This document shows positions 36,509 to 47,778 of a DNA stretch of 64,000 nt, one piece after another. The notes under the pieces are model-generated. The model ran no database searches, was not told where the DNA came from, and saw only the letters and a list, made by a program, of their open reading frames with translations. The first letter of the stretch is position 1. The number at the start of each line of letters is the position of its first letter. Position numbers and translations under genes: made by a program. This DNA comes from Agroathelia rolfsii (lineage: Eukaryota > Basidiomycota > Agaricomycetes > Amylocorticiales > Amylocorticiaceae): NCBI GenBank assembly GCA_018343915.1, contig JABRWF010000005.1, forward strand, positions 1,337,001 through 1,401,000, read 5' to 3'.

Positions 36509-37364
36509 TGTCAAGGCTCATGCTCTTGACTATCTAAACAACAAAGGTGACCCCTACTTACACTACAAACAGAACAATATACCACTACTAGGTCCCAAAG
36601 GTGTACTTTAAGTCTAGAAGACTTTCCACCAAAGGCTACTATTGGCTAATGACTTGTTACTGCTTGCTTAATAAAGAAGGGAGTGCTAAACACTCTGAGA
36701 TGCTTAGATTCTTTCTTAGAGGGTAACAACCCTAAGTCATACTTTGCCCTGATTTATTAAGGGACTTGATATAGAGAGGGGGAGGCAGGTAATACAGCCT
36801 ATTCTATGGCTTGCTTAGGTCCTTATACAACCCTTAGGCTGATGAGGCACAAAGGGAGGGCAAGGGTGAGAGGGCTAGAACAATGAGCCTAAAGGCAAAT
36901 ATATTAGTAAATGGTAAAGAGAGATGTATATACTTATTTACTCATCTAAAAGCAAAAGGTCAAAGCTAAGGCCTTCAGGGAGTGTTACAGGGTCCTTATA
37001 TAAGTTTCAGGGGTGGTCTGTGTGCTTCTAAATGGTCTGTGCACAGAGACAGAAATAGAAAGGAATACTAAATATAGTACAAATAGATGACTAAGTATGA
37101 TAGTGCAATCATTGCATTATCAGCTGATTAATCAAGAGTCTAGACTTGGAAGGAACTAGAAGGGTCTAGACTCTGTTTACTAATAGGTACTGGTACAAAG
37201 GTATAATGATGGCCGGTTATATAACCAAGTACTCTGTAACCAATTGTCCTAGGCTGTCTATTATGAATAAATAATGTATAGAAAGTCCAAGAAAAATGGT
37301 AAAAATACAAGAAAAATACAAGAAAATAAAGAAAGATTAGGAGAGTCTGGGTGTACCCATGACA
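36509..37364 (-). repeat. 5' LTR of Gypsy-A
   Basis: 856 bp, TGTCAAGGC to ACCCATGACA. It differs from the 3' LTR mainly by C/T and G/A transitions. It holds a TATATAAGG-like promoter box on the minus strand near 36,997. Confidence 0.92.
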
Positions 37365-37723
37365 CAGGCCTCTATATACTGTTTACAAGTACTCTAAGAA
37401 TAGTTCTTAACTCTACATCAAGGGAAATAGAAGCAAGGAAAGAAAAAGGATCAAAGGAGTTAGAACAGAAGTACAGTGTAGGAAGAAATCAAAGATGAAA
37501 GAAGCATCAAAGATGGGAGAAGCAAATCAATAATGTACATCAGAAGATTCAGAAGTATACCCAAATAAAGTACAGTACCATATAAACAATGCAACAAGAA
37601 ACCAAAAATAAAGAAATAAAGCCTATACACTTAAATCAAAAGATAAAAAGTCAAGAAAAATAGTAGAAAATAGAGAAAAATTAGGGGAACAAAATAATCA
37701 TAGGATCAACCCATGACACACCA

Positions 37724-38593
37724 CCTCCTAATTAGGGAAAGAGGGAGAGAGAGAGAGAAGGGCTAGGATGAAGAAGACCTAGGCCTAAGAGTTTAACCCT
37801 GAAGACAAAGAGTTTTATTAGCAATCTACATAAGAGGAATATAAAGCCTTATTACTTGCCTGAAGGCAAAGAGGTCAAAGCTGAGCTCTTTAGGACAAGT
37901 TACATACTCTATTTATACTACTACTAAGGGTCCATATACAGCCTTGTTGATCTATGCACATCTAGAGATAGAAGTATAAGTGTGACAATGCAGGGTGTGA
38001 TAACTTGGATATATATACTATAATTTTCACACTTTTCTTATAAACATAACCATATTTATTTTGTATTTTTATGATTTTTATTGACTGAGATACAAGGAAA
38101 ATACCTTGCAGGCAACATCTTATAATACATGACTAGCTGTGTTAGCCCCATGTAACAGGAGCAATTGTGATAAAAGTATATTAGGAAAGGTGGAGTCTAG
38201 ATTATTCCTTTTCATCAAAAGGTCTAGACTTAGGAACCAGAGTTGTTCCTATCACTATACAATTACTAAGGAGTACCAGACTCATTACTCCAATTGGTTA
38301 CTCATTGGACTTAGTTAGAAAGCACTACCCTGTGATATTCTTAGACTGTAGCTTACTCACCCTAGCTATATATAGACTCTTTAGGCTATATATGGGCCTT
38401 TGGTTTTAGTATAAATACACCCCTGTAGCCCTTACCTGAACTTTAGCTTTGACCTCCTCACCTTTAGATAAGGGCACCCTATATATATTAATTACTATTA
38501 CTAACTAAATATACACCTTGCCTTCAGGCTTGAAACTCCTAGCTCCCCCCCTATCTCCTACTTTCCCTATTTAGGTGTAAGGCCTTAAGGGCA
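37724..38593. repeat. Decayed LTR-F and a second A-like LTR remnant
   Basis: The first part (to about 38,000) carries blocks in LTR-A order on the minus strand, including AGGTCAAAGC at 37872-37881. The second part is plus-oriented, with TATAAATA near 38,410 and GCTTTGACCT at 38446-38455. A GA-rich tract lies at 37740-37760. No clear termini; boundaries are estimates. Confidence 0.45.
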
Positions 38594-38655
38594 TCCTTGT
38601 CAAGGCTTGCACTCTTGACTACCTTAACCAACTAAAGTGACATCACTCACCACAC
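38594..38655 (-). repeat. LTR-E start fragment
   Basis: It reads TGTCAAGGCTTGCACTCTTG and stops where LTR-A begins at 38,656. It matches the starts at 24,691 and 55,254. Confidence 0.5.
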
Positions 38656-39511
38656 TGTTATGGGTACACCCAGACTATCCCAATCTTTCTTTATTTTCCT
38701 GTATTTTTCTTATATTTTTACCATTTTTCTTGGACTTTCTACACATTATTTATTCATAATAGACAGCCTAGGACAATTGGTTACAGAGTACTTGGTTATA
38801 TGACCAGCCATCATTATACCTTTATACCAGTACCTATTAGTAAACAGAGTCTAGACCCTTCTAGTTCCTTCCAAGTCTAGACTCTTAATCAATCAGCTGA
38901 TGATGCAATGATTGCACTATTATGCTTAGTCATCTATTTGTACTATATTTAGTATTTCTTTCTATTTCTGTCTCTGTGTACAGACCATTCAGAAGCACAC
39001 AGACCACCCCTGAAACTTATATAAGGACCCTGTAACACTCCCTGAAGGCCTTAGCTTTGACCTTTTGCCTTCAGGTGAGTAAATAAGTATGTACATCTCT
39101 CTTTACCATTTACTAATACATTTGCCTTCAGGCTCATTGTCCTAGCCCTCTCACCCTTGCCCTCCCTTTGTGCCTCATCAGCCTAAGGGTTGTATAAAGA
39201 CCTAAGCAAGCCATAGAACAGGCTGTATTGCCTGCCTCCCCCTCTCTATCTCAAGTCCCTTAATAAATCAGGGCAAAGTGTAACTTAGGGTTGTTACCCT
39301 CTAAGAAAGAATCTAAGCATCTCAGAGTGTTTAGCACTCCCTTCTTTACTAAGCAAGCAGTAACAAGTTATTAGCCAATAGTAGCCTTTGGTGGAAAGTC
39401 TTCTAGACTTGGAGTATACCTTTGGGACCTAGTAGCGGTACATTATTCTATTTGTGGTGTAGATAGGGGTCACCTCTATTATTTAGATAGTCAAGAGTGT
39501 GAGCCTTGACA
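38656..39511 (+). repeat. LTR-A without target duplication
   Basis: 856 bp from TGTTATGGGTACACCC to GAGCCTTGACA. Flanks CACAC and GTTCC do not match, so this copy was probably left by LTR-LTR recombination or rearrangement. It faces the opposite way to the Gypsy remnant on its right. Confidence 0.85.
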
Positions 39512-39567
39512 GTTCCCCTGGAACTGCCTATGTCCGTAACACTATAAATCCATGATCTGAGTCTCAA

Positions 39568-40428
39568 TGTCATGGGACACTCATAACTCAACCAACATAA
39601 CCCTAAGATATCTAGCCTAGAAAGGCTAGAAACAAATAGGGAGGAGGGGTACAACTGATATCTTTAAGCTCCCTTAGCAGGGAGGTGCAACTCATGTTTA
39701 AAGACCTAGAGGCAAGGTCTCCCACTGTCTTATAGAGGCTTCTATGCAACATACAATCACTGGTATTCTTAAAGTCCTTTGCCAGGTAGGACATACTATC
39801 TTCAGCTTTGACATAATTCTTTATACTCCCTTATTCTAGGAGTCCATATTCACACATCCTGGTAACACATGCATAGCTTTACTCAGTTTTATACTCCCTT
39901 AGAGCATGGAGTCACAGTATATCCCCTTAACCTTGGGGTTCAGGTATAACAATAAAGATAATAATGGGGGGGTAAAACACACAAGAAAGAGAGTAGGGGA
40001 AGAAACTTCAGGTGTGAGTAAGAGTGACACAGAGGGCAAAAGGTGGTCAAGTTGGATTGCAAAGGTCTCAAGGGCAGGCCTCTATATACTGTTTACAAGT
40101 ACTCTAAGAATAGTTCTTAACTCCACATCAAGAGAAATAGAAGCAAGGAAAGAAAAAGGATCAGAGGAGTTAGAACAGAAGTACAGTATGGGAAGAAATC
40201 AAAGATGAAAGAAGCATCAAAGATGGGAGAAGCAAATCAATAATGTACATCAGAAGATTCAGAAGTATACCCAAATAAAGTACAGTACCATATAAACAAT
40301 GCAACAAGAAACCAAAAATAAAGAAATAAAGCTTATACACTTAAATCAAAAGATAAAAAGTCAAGAAAAATAGTAGAAAATAGAGAAAAATTAGGGGAAC
40401 AAAATAATCATGGGATCAACCCATAACA
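39568..40428 (-). repeat. Solo LTR-D
   Basis: 861 bp, TGTCATGGGACACTC to GATCAACCCATAACA, with perfect CTCAA duplications (39563-39567 and 40429-40433). Contains a 100-codon frame at 39906-40208 on the plus strand that is also open in other LTR-D copies. Confidence 0.9.
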
Positions 40429-40553
40429 CTCAACCTGTTTAAGATTTTCCACCTTCTGAAAGGGCAACTTGCCAAATATAGCCACTGAGATCCTTCTTAG
40501 AGTACTTAGGTTTTCTTTATAGAACTGAGTAATAAGCCTTTTTGCATGTATAT

Positions 40554-41409
40554 TGTCATGGGTACACCTAGACTCTCCTAATCTTTCTTTATTTTCTTGT
40601 ATTTTTCTTGTATTTTTACAATTTTTCTTGGACTTTCTAAACATTATTTATTTATAATAGATAGCCTAGGATAATTAGTTACAGAGTACTTAGTTATATA
40701 ACTGGCCATCATTGTACCTTTATACTAGTACCTATTAGTAAACAGAGTCTAGACCCTTCTAGTTCATTCCAAGTCTAGACTCTTGATCAATCAGCTGATG
40801 ATGCAATGATTGCACCATCATGCTCAGTCATCCATTTGTACTATGTTTAGCATTCCTTTCTATTTCTATCTCTATGCACAGACCATTCAGAAGTGCACAG
40901 ACCACCCCTAAAACTTATATAAGGACCCTGTAACACTCCCTGAAGGCCTTAGCTTTGACCTTTTGCCTTTAGGTGAGTAAATAAGCATGTATATCTCTCT
41001 TTACTATTTACTAATACATTTGCCTTTAGGCTCATTATTCTAGCCCTCTCACCCTTGCCCTCCCTTTGTGCCTCGTCAGCCTAAGGGTTGTATAAGGACC
41101 TAAGCAAGCCATAGAACAGGCTGTATTGCCTACCTCCCCCTCTCTATCTCAAGTCCCTTAATAAATCAGGGCAAAGTATGACTTAGGGTTATTACCCTCT
41201 AAGAAAGAATCTAAGCATCTCAGAGTGTTTAGCACTCCCTTCTTTACTAAGCAAGCAGTAACAAGTCATTAGCCAATAGTAGCCTTTGGTAGAAAGTCTT
41301 CTAGACTTGGAGTACACCTTTGGGACCTAGTAGCAGTACATTGTTCTGTTTGTGGTGTGAGTAGGGGTCACCTCTATTGTTTAGATAGTCAAGAGCATAA
41401 GCCTTGACA
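40554..41409 (+). repeat. Solo LTR-A
   Basis: 856 bp, TGTCATGGGTACACC to AAGCCTTGACA, with perfect TATAT duplications (40549-40553 and 41410-41414). Interrupts the chromodomain of the second Gypsy copy. Confidence 0.92.
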
Positions 41410-42339
41410 TATATCTTTGGCAAATTCCCAGCTCTCTTCTCCTAGATAACCCTTGTATTCTACCAAGAATTGTAGCTTTTTCCATCTTCCATGAAGTTAA
41501 GCATCTCTAATATGCAAGACTTCCCATTCCTCCTCTCCCTCTACTTCCACCAGTGGGGGTTCTTCTAGGGTCCTCCCCAGAATTTTGCTTTCTAGGTATG
41601 GTTGTAGAAAATTTACATGGAAGATATTGTGCACATGCCAATTTTTTGGGATATCAACCTGATAGTTCAGGTCCCCAATTCTTTTTACCACCTTGTAGGG
41701 ACCTAGCTTTTTAGGGCTAAGTTTCCTACTTGGTTGTTTGGCAAATTTAATATTCTGTGCATCCAGCCACACTCTTGCTCTAGGTTCTAGCCATGGGAAG
41801 CTTTTTTTATTTTCATCATAATATTGTTTTATAGTTTCTGCTTCCTTTCCTAGTGCTGCTTATACTTCTTCCTGTATTTCTTTTAGGTTTCCTAACCAAT
41901 CTTGCACTCCAATTGCCTAGACCTAGGGTTATGGTAGAATCTCTATTTTTGGCATAAAACCATAGTTTAGCTTAAAGAGGGTAAACCCTATTGCTGAACT
42001 TTGTCTTTAGTTTAATGCAAATTCTGCTACTTCTAGATTCTCTGCCCAATTTGTTTGTTGTTAGTTAGAGTAAATATGCAAGTAGGTCTCAATCTCTTAG
42101 TTTAGCCTTTCAGTCTGTCCATCGCTTTGTGGGTGGTATGCTATGGATAAGGCTGTTTTGATTCCTAATTTCTTGTGTATTTCCTTCATAATCTAACTTG
42201 CAAATTGTAGTCCTCTATCTGTAGTCCAGACTTTTGGAATTCCATAGAGTTTAAACACTTATTTTAGATACAGACTTGCTACTTCCACTATAGTCACCAC
42301 TTCCACAATTGGGATTAGATAACATATTTTGATAAGTTT

Positions 42340-43228
42340 TATTGAACTATGGTAGTTCTTGAGTTGTATAGTATGGCTATATACTAGCTTACAAGTTACC
42401 TATTATGAAGCAAACACTTACTTGTAGAGAAAAGTGCAGGCTTGGGGTGTTTCCTAAGAATAGACAAAGTTTCCTAGGTGGGAAGCGGTTAGTAACTGTG
42501 CTATATAGAAGATAAGATATAGCTGGTGTCCCTTTGAGACTACCTACTTTATTTCCTTGAGGAAATGGCTTCTGATCTTGTCTTGTAGACTTGGTAAGTC
42601 TAGGGTGAAGCTAGTACCCTAGGAGCTAGTCTTGTAGACTATTTAACTCACTATTTTCGAGTGAAATAACTTATATTTTACAGCTGATTTAGCTAGGGTT
42701 TATATACTATAAAATATTCTAATTTCTGAAGGATTTGTAAGCAATGTCTTTACTTAAGTAATCTGCTTGGTAAGCAAAGAGCGTAAGGTTTATACTGACA
42801 AATCTGCTCTATAAGCTAAGTATAGTATTTATAAGCAAATTGAATATTTGAATGAATAGGAAAGTGATATTAGTAATATATCTCAAATATTACTAATGTC
42901 TTTGAAGGTGATTACTAATTTATTTGTGTGATTTATAAGCTGATTTATAATTAAAATTGTGTATTAGTAAGTAAAGTGAATTGTTTTAACAAAAGATATT
43001 TAAAATGAATATTTAAATGATTTTTAAGAAATGAATATTGAAATATGAATATATTTTGGAAATATTCAGAATAAAGTGAATGAATGATTGCTTTATATCT
43101 CCACAACTAATAGTTGTAAATTCTTGAAATAAATAATAGTGATAGATGAGATATAAACTGATTTATTGAAGTGTTTATTGGAATATTTAGAAAGATTGGA
43201 TGTATTGAAATATGCATATCTTTCAATA
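42340..43228 (-). repeat. 3' LTR of Copia-1
   Basis: 889 bp; on the plus strand it begins TATTGAACTATGG and ends CTTTCAATA, both decayed from TGTTG/CAACA. The adjacent internal sequence on the minus strand is GAGTGGGAG, a purine tract. It matches the LTR at 54086-54968. Confidence 0.88.
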
Positions 43229-43263
43229 CTCCCACTCAATAAATGCTTCATTAGTATATTGGG

Positions 43264-43728
43264 TTATTTGTTTGATTTGATCCATCTAAAATCATTAGTT
43301 AATCTAGTAAGGTTTATGAAATAGCTATGCTTAGTTTTAGCTAAGGCTTTGGTTAAGACATCTGCTAATTGTTGGTTAGTGTTGATGTATTCTAGTTTAG
43401 CAGCTTTATTTTGAATAGCTTCTCTGATAAAGTGATATCTTACTTCAATATGCTTTGTTCCTCTTCCTCCATATTTGGGGTTATTTGCTAGACTGATTGC
43501 ACCTTGATTATCTGTATAGATTATTGTTGGGTCAGATATATCTTCACCTATATCATTAAGTAGTTTCCTTAGCCAATAGACTTGTTTTGCTGTTTCTGTG
43601 AGTGCTATATATTCCGCTTCTACACTGGATAATGATGTAGTATGCTGCCTCCTGGCCGACCAAGATATAGCACCTTTGTACATCATTGTAATATATCCTG
43701 TGATTGATTTTCGGTCATCTAAGTCCAT
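43264..43728 (-). pseudogene. Copia RNase H domain
   Basis: An open frame with the copia RNase H motifs DRKSITGYI, ISWSARRQHTTSLSSVEAEY, YTDNQGAISLANNP, KHIEVRYHFIREAI and QQLADVLTKAL. All catalytic acids appear intact. Confidence 0.9.
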
Positions 43729-43729
43729 T

Positions 43730-45144
43730 GCCCAATCAGCATCTGAGTATACTGTGAGTTGTTTGGTGTGTTAGCCTTGGTATACAATGGCTTTGTCCGG
43801 GGTTTTAGATAGGTATTGGAATATATAATTCACTGCTGTAAAGTGCTCTTTTTCAGGATTTTCACTGTACTTTGCACATTTGTTGACAGCAAATGTTATA
43901 TCTGGTCTAGTGATAATTGTTAAGAATGTTAGAGAACCGATCATACTTTTGTAGTATGTTTTATTGGTTTCTGTTGCTTGGCTAGGTGATGCTTTGAGTT
44001 AGATACTTGCTGACATTGGTGTAGCATATCCTTTTGAGTGTTCCTTGTGGAATCTTTTAAGGATACCTATACAGTAATCTTTTTGGTCAATAGAAAGTAT
44101 TTTAAGCTTTCTACTCCTGGTGATGTTTATGCCTAGGAAAGATTTAGCTAGTCTAAGATCTTTCATTTCATATTTTTTCATGAGTTGGGTTTTTATGTCT
44201 TGGATTTACTTGTTTTTTCCTATAAGGAGTAAATTATCAACGCATAGAATAAGAATGATCTTATTATTTGGATCTCCCACTCGTTGATGGTTTATATATA
44301 TTCCTGCATCAGAGTGTATTCTTTTGAATTTCATCTCTTCAAGTGTAGAGTGAATTTCAAAATTCCATTGTCTTCCAGCCTGTTTTAAGCCATAGAGTGA
44401 TTTCTTTAGTTGATAGACTTGATCTTCTTTTCCTTTTACTGCAAATCCTGTAGGTTGTTCCATAAAAATTTCATGGTCAAGTTTACCATAAAGATAAGTA
44501 GTTGTGACATCTATCTGGTTAATTTCCCAATTATAATATGCAGCAGTGGCTAATAAAACCCTAAATGCTTCATATCTTGCAACTGGTGACCAAGTGTCAT
44601 CAAAGGTATCATCTGTCTGTAGATCTCCTCTAGCAACATATCTAGCTTTATATTGTCCATCTGATTTAATAGTTAAGACCCATTTTCCTTTAAGGATAGT
44701 TTTGTCTTTAGGTCTTTTTACCAAATCATAAACATCTCTTAACTTTAATGAATCCATTTTGCTCTGCATAGCTTCCTCCCACTTAATATGGTCTGGGGAA
44801 TTCATAGCTTGTTTATAGGTTCTAGGGATGTTTTGAATGTCTATAGCTAATGTTAGTAGATGATTGATTGTTGGCTGTACTGGTTCAACTTGTAGAGAAG
44901 TCTTTTCATAGTCCTTGTATCTTGGGTTAGGCCTAGTTTCTCTTCTAGGATGCCCAGATGTTTCTGCAGGATTGTTATTAGACTCTCCTATTGGTTGGTT
45001 AAATTCTCCAGTTTGGTATTCCTCTGAGAATTCTTTCAATGGACCAAATCTTCCATATTTGAATCTTCTGAAAGCATCTGAGATACTTTCTTCTCTATAT
45101 AGACTTGATTGGTTTTCTTGTTCTTCTATCTCTGTATCTTTCAA
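43730..45144 (-). pseudogene. Copia reverse transcriptase
   Basis: Frames at 45144-44206 and 44181-43999 give WEEAMQSKMDSLKLRDVYDL, KWVLTIKSDGQYKARYVARG, YDTWSP-like DTWSPVARYEAFRVLLA, INQIDVTTTYLYGKLDHEIF, VYQLKKSLYGLKQAGRQWN and LAKSFLGINI. The catalytic box is CVDNLLLIG instead of YVDDLLLIG: Tyr-to-Cys and Asp-to-Asn, so the enzyme is dead. A stop follows at GKNK. Confidence 0.88.
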
Positions 45145-45315
45145 TTCTTCAAGATATGAAAGATCTTCATCGTAATCAGTAGAGATAGGGTTTATTATAT
45201 TCCCTATATCTATGTATTCTTGTGGTTCTGAGGTTCTAGGATAAAGGATTTTTTCCGAAGCAGTTTCAGAATTAGATATATCTCCTTCACTTTCATAAGG
45301 TAGTATATATCTAGT

Positions 45316-47553
45316 CTATTTCTTGTTTTTCATAGGAAAGATGTATTCATCAAACTTCACATCGAATGAATCCCAAGATTTTCCAGTAATTGGATCATAT
45401 AATGTCCAACCTTTAGATCCTTCTGGATATCCTATGAATATCGCTTTTCTAGCTTTATCTGAGAGTTTGTTAATCCTTCCTTCCTTTGGTATAGTCATCT
45501 ATACTTGACATCCAAAAATCCGTATTCTGGAAACATTTGGTTGTTTTCCATACTAAGATTAATATGGTGTTTTCCAATTCTGAATCTTTGTTGGAGTACA
45601 GTTATAGATGTATAAAGCTGCTTCCATGGATGCTTTCCAAAAACTATCTTTCATTCCAGCATGTTTTCTCATGGCTTCAGCTTTTTCATGAATAGTTCTT
45701 TGAACTCTTTTAGCTCTACCATTTTGCTGATGTATGTCACAACCCTAGTTGTACCATGTCATAGTTATTATAGCATTTAGTCATGTTTACCAAGCATACA
45801 CTCAGGTTTACCAAGCAAATATCTGGAATTACTATGCAGGTGTCAAAGGATTTCTTAGAGATTATATCAAGCTATATAAAAGCCATAGCATATTACACTT
45901 CATATTACACTAGTTACAAGTCATAGTATATTATAGTAAGCTATAGTTGCTATTTTATCATAGCTCAGTTCTAAGCCTTAGGCTTAGAAAGAGGCATACC
46001 TGTATTTCCACTCCCTTGCTGCCATTGCTACGCTGGTTGTAACATGTGACATGTCACATCACAAAAAGAGCGTAACTTTGCAATATCTCATCTTCAGGCA
46101 CTATTACAGGTACAAAGGGACTACAGCACATGCTGCTGATCACTGGAACAATCAAGGATAATCTTAGGAGTAATACTGGATTATTAGTAAGGATTAGAAG
46201 CTAGGAAAGCATACCAAAGTAAGAGAACAATAGTATACAAATCATGTATTTATGTTACTAAGGTCTAAGAGATGTCCCCTATCTCACAGACCTCTTTTGT
46301 CAATTCTATTGTCTTTTCCCTTGTCTAAAGTCCCTTCACAAGCCACTACTAGCTCTAAGAATATTTCTTTGCCTCTGTATTATTTCCTGCAAGCCCAAGT
46401 TATAGTCAAAGCTATTATAAGTCATAGTTCACCATTCCATAGTTAACCTTAGGGTTGGAAACCCTGAGAGCGTTACCTCCAGCCTTGGATTAGGCTAGAG
46501 AAGTCATAAGATTTTACTAACAATTCTATAGAAACTATTCACAGTGTTCATAGTATTCATAGTATTATTCATAGTATTATTGTTTATTGCTATAGACCTG
46601 TGACAATGTATATGCGGAATGGATGTCTCCTGAGCAATTCCTGATTAATCAAGATATGCTTGGAATTCTTTAGACATAAATTCTCCTCCTCTGTCAGATC
46701 TGAATGTACGTAGCTTTCTTTCAGATTGTCTTTCTAACCAATTTACATATTTCTTAAATGCTTCAAAGACTTGGTCTTTAGATAATAAGAAATACATCAT
46801 ACAATATAAAGTAGCATCATCTAGGAAGACTACAGCATATTTAATGTTACTTCTTATAGTATTTATTGGTAATGTGTAAACATCCGAGTGAACTATATCA
46901 TTTGGATGTATTGCACAGTCTATGTCAAGGCTCACGCTCTTGACTATCTAAACAACAGAGGTGACCCCTACTCACACCACAAACAGAACAATGTACCGCT
47001 ACTAGGTCCCAAAGGTGTACTCCAAGTCTAGAAGACTTTCCACCAAAGGCTACTATTGGCTAATGACTTGTTACTGCTTGCTTAGTAAAGAAGGGAGTGC
47101 TAAACACTCTGAGATGCTTAGATTCTTTTTTAGAGGGTAATAACCCTAAGTCACACTTTGCCCTGATTTATTAAGGGACTTGATATAGAGAGGGGGAGGT
47201 AGGCAATACAGCCTGTTCTATAGCTTGCTTAGGTCCTTATACAATCCTTAGGCTGACGAGGCACAAAGGGAGGGCAAGGGTGAGAGGGCTAGGACAATGA
47301 GCCTGAAGGCAAATGTATTAGTAAATAGTAAAGAGAGATGTACATGCTTATTTACTCACCTGAAGGCAAAAGGTCGAAGCTAAGGCCTTCAGGAAGTGTT
47401 ACAGGGTCCTTATATAAGTTTCAGGGGTGGTCTGTGTACTTCTAAATGGTCTGTGCACAGAGACAGAAATAGAAAGGAATGCTAAACATAGTACAAATAG
47501 ATGACTAAGCATGATGGTGTAATCATTGCATTATCAGCTGATTGATCAAGAGT
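45316..47553 (-). pseudogene. Copia integrase (interrupted by LTR-G and LTR-A)
   Basis: The core is at 46935-46645: HPNDIVHSDVYTLP, FLDDATLYCMMYFL and FRSDRGGEFMSKEFQ, with the D-D-E acids present. The C-terminal GYP-type domain is at 45498-45316 (RKAIFIGYPEGSKGWTLYDP). LTR-G sits after the core and LTR-A before it. The protein frame is broken by these and by stops. Confidence 0.85.
45735..46605 (+). repeat. Solo LTR-G
   Basis: 871 bp, TGTCACAACCC to AGACCTGTGACA, with perfect ATGTA duplications (45730-45734 and 46606-46610). A TATATAAAAG box near 45,873 suggests plus orientation. Only copy in the window; no internal region seen. Confidence 0.88.
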
Positions 47554-47778
47554 CTAGACTTGGAATGAACTAGAAGGGTCTAGACTCTGTTTACTAATAG
47601 GTACTGGTACAAAGGTATAATGATGGCTGGTCATATAACTAAGTACTCTGTAACCAATTGTCCTAGGCGGTCTATTATGAATAAATAATGTTTGGAAAGT
47701 CCAAGAAAAATGGTAAAAATACAAGAAAAATACAGGAAAATAAAGAAAAATTAGGAGAGTCTGGGTGTACCCATGACA
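46923..47778 (-). repeat. Solo LTR-A
   Basis: 856 bp, TGTCAAGGCTC to ACCCATGACA; flanks GTCTA / GTCTG differ by one transition. Uninterrupted target is seen in the plus copia copy at about 63,580. Confidence 0.9.

Larger units (their letters stand above)
27695..37364 (-). mobile_element. Gypsy-A: chromodomain Ty3/Gypsy retrotransposon, complete but decayed
   Basis: Both LTRs (27695-28548 and 36509-37364) and perfect CAGGC duplications on each side (27690-27694 and 37365-37369) mark one insertion into LTR-D. Without the 2.6-kb nested LTR-B block the element is about 7.1 kb. Read on the minus strand the order is LTR, primer site, gag, protease, reverse transcriptase, RNase H, integrase with chromodomain, purine tract (AGAAGGGGGGTAA) and LTR. 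The domain order and the C-terminal chromodomain place it among chromoviruses. It carries several nonsense and catalytic-site changes and cannot be autonomous. Confidence 0.92.
25274..37718 (-). repeat. Solo LTR-D split by nested insertions (outer shell)
   Basis: The left end is TGTCATAGGATACTC and the right end GATCAACCCATGACA. Flanking 5-mers are TACCA and CACCA, a target duplication differing by one transition. The LTR itself is about 860 bp; the remaining 11.6 kb is LTR-C (25305-26330), an inverted LTR-D (26536-27399) and a full Gypsy-A element (27695-37364). Strand is arbitrary for this family. Confidence 0.8.
39512..42339 (-). mobile_element. Second Gypsy copy, 3' part of pol (decayed)
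   Basis: Minus-strand pieces of the Gypsy-A type: chromodomain end (HAKRLITQFYKENLSTLRRI near 40,430-40,553), FLVEYKGYLGEESWEFA, then KKLGPYKVVKRIGDLNYQVD and VWLDAQNIKFAKQPSRKLSP at 41497-41772. Broken integrase C-terminus follows to 42,339. It is interrupted by solo LTR-D and LTR-A, and on the right by the copia element. The left edge resembles the region next to the purine tract in copy 1 (CTGCCTATGTCC versus CCGCCTATGTCC). Confidence 0.8.

Noticed and set aside
39512..39567. Primer-binding site after the LTR-A at 38656-39511.
   Set aside because: That LTR points the opposite way to the Gypsy sequence beside it and lacks a target duplication; the sequence matches the purine-tract side of the other copy instead.
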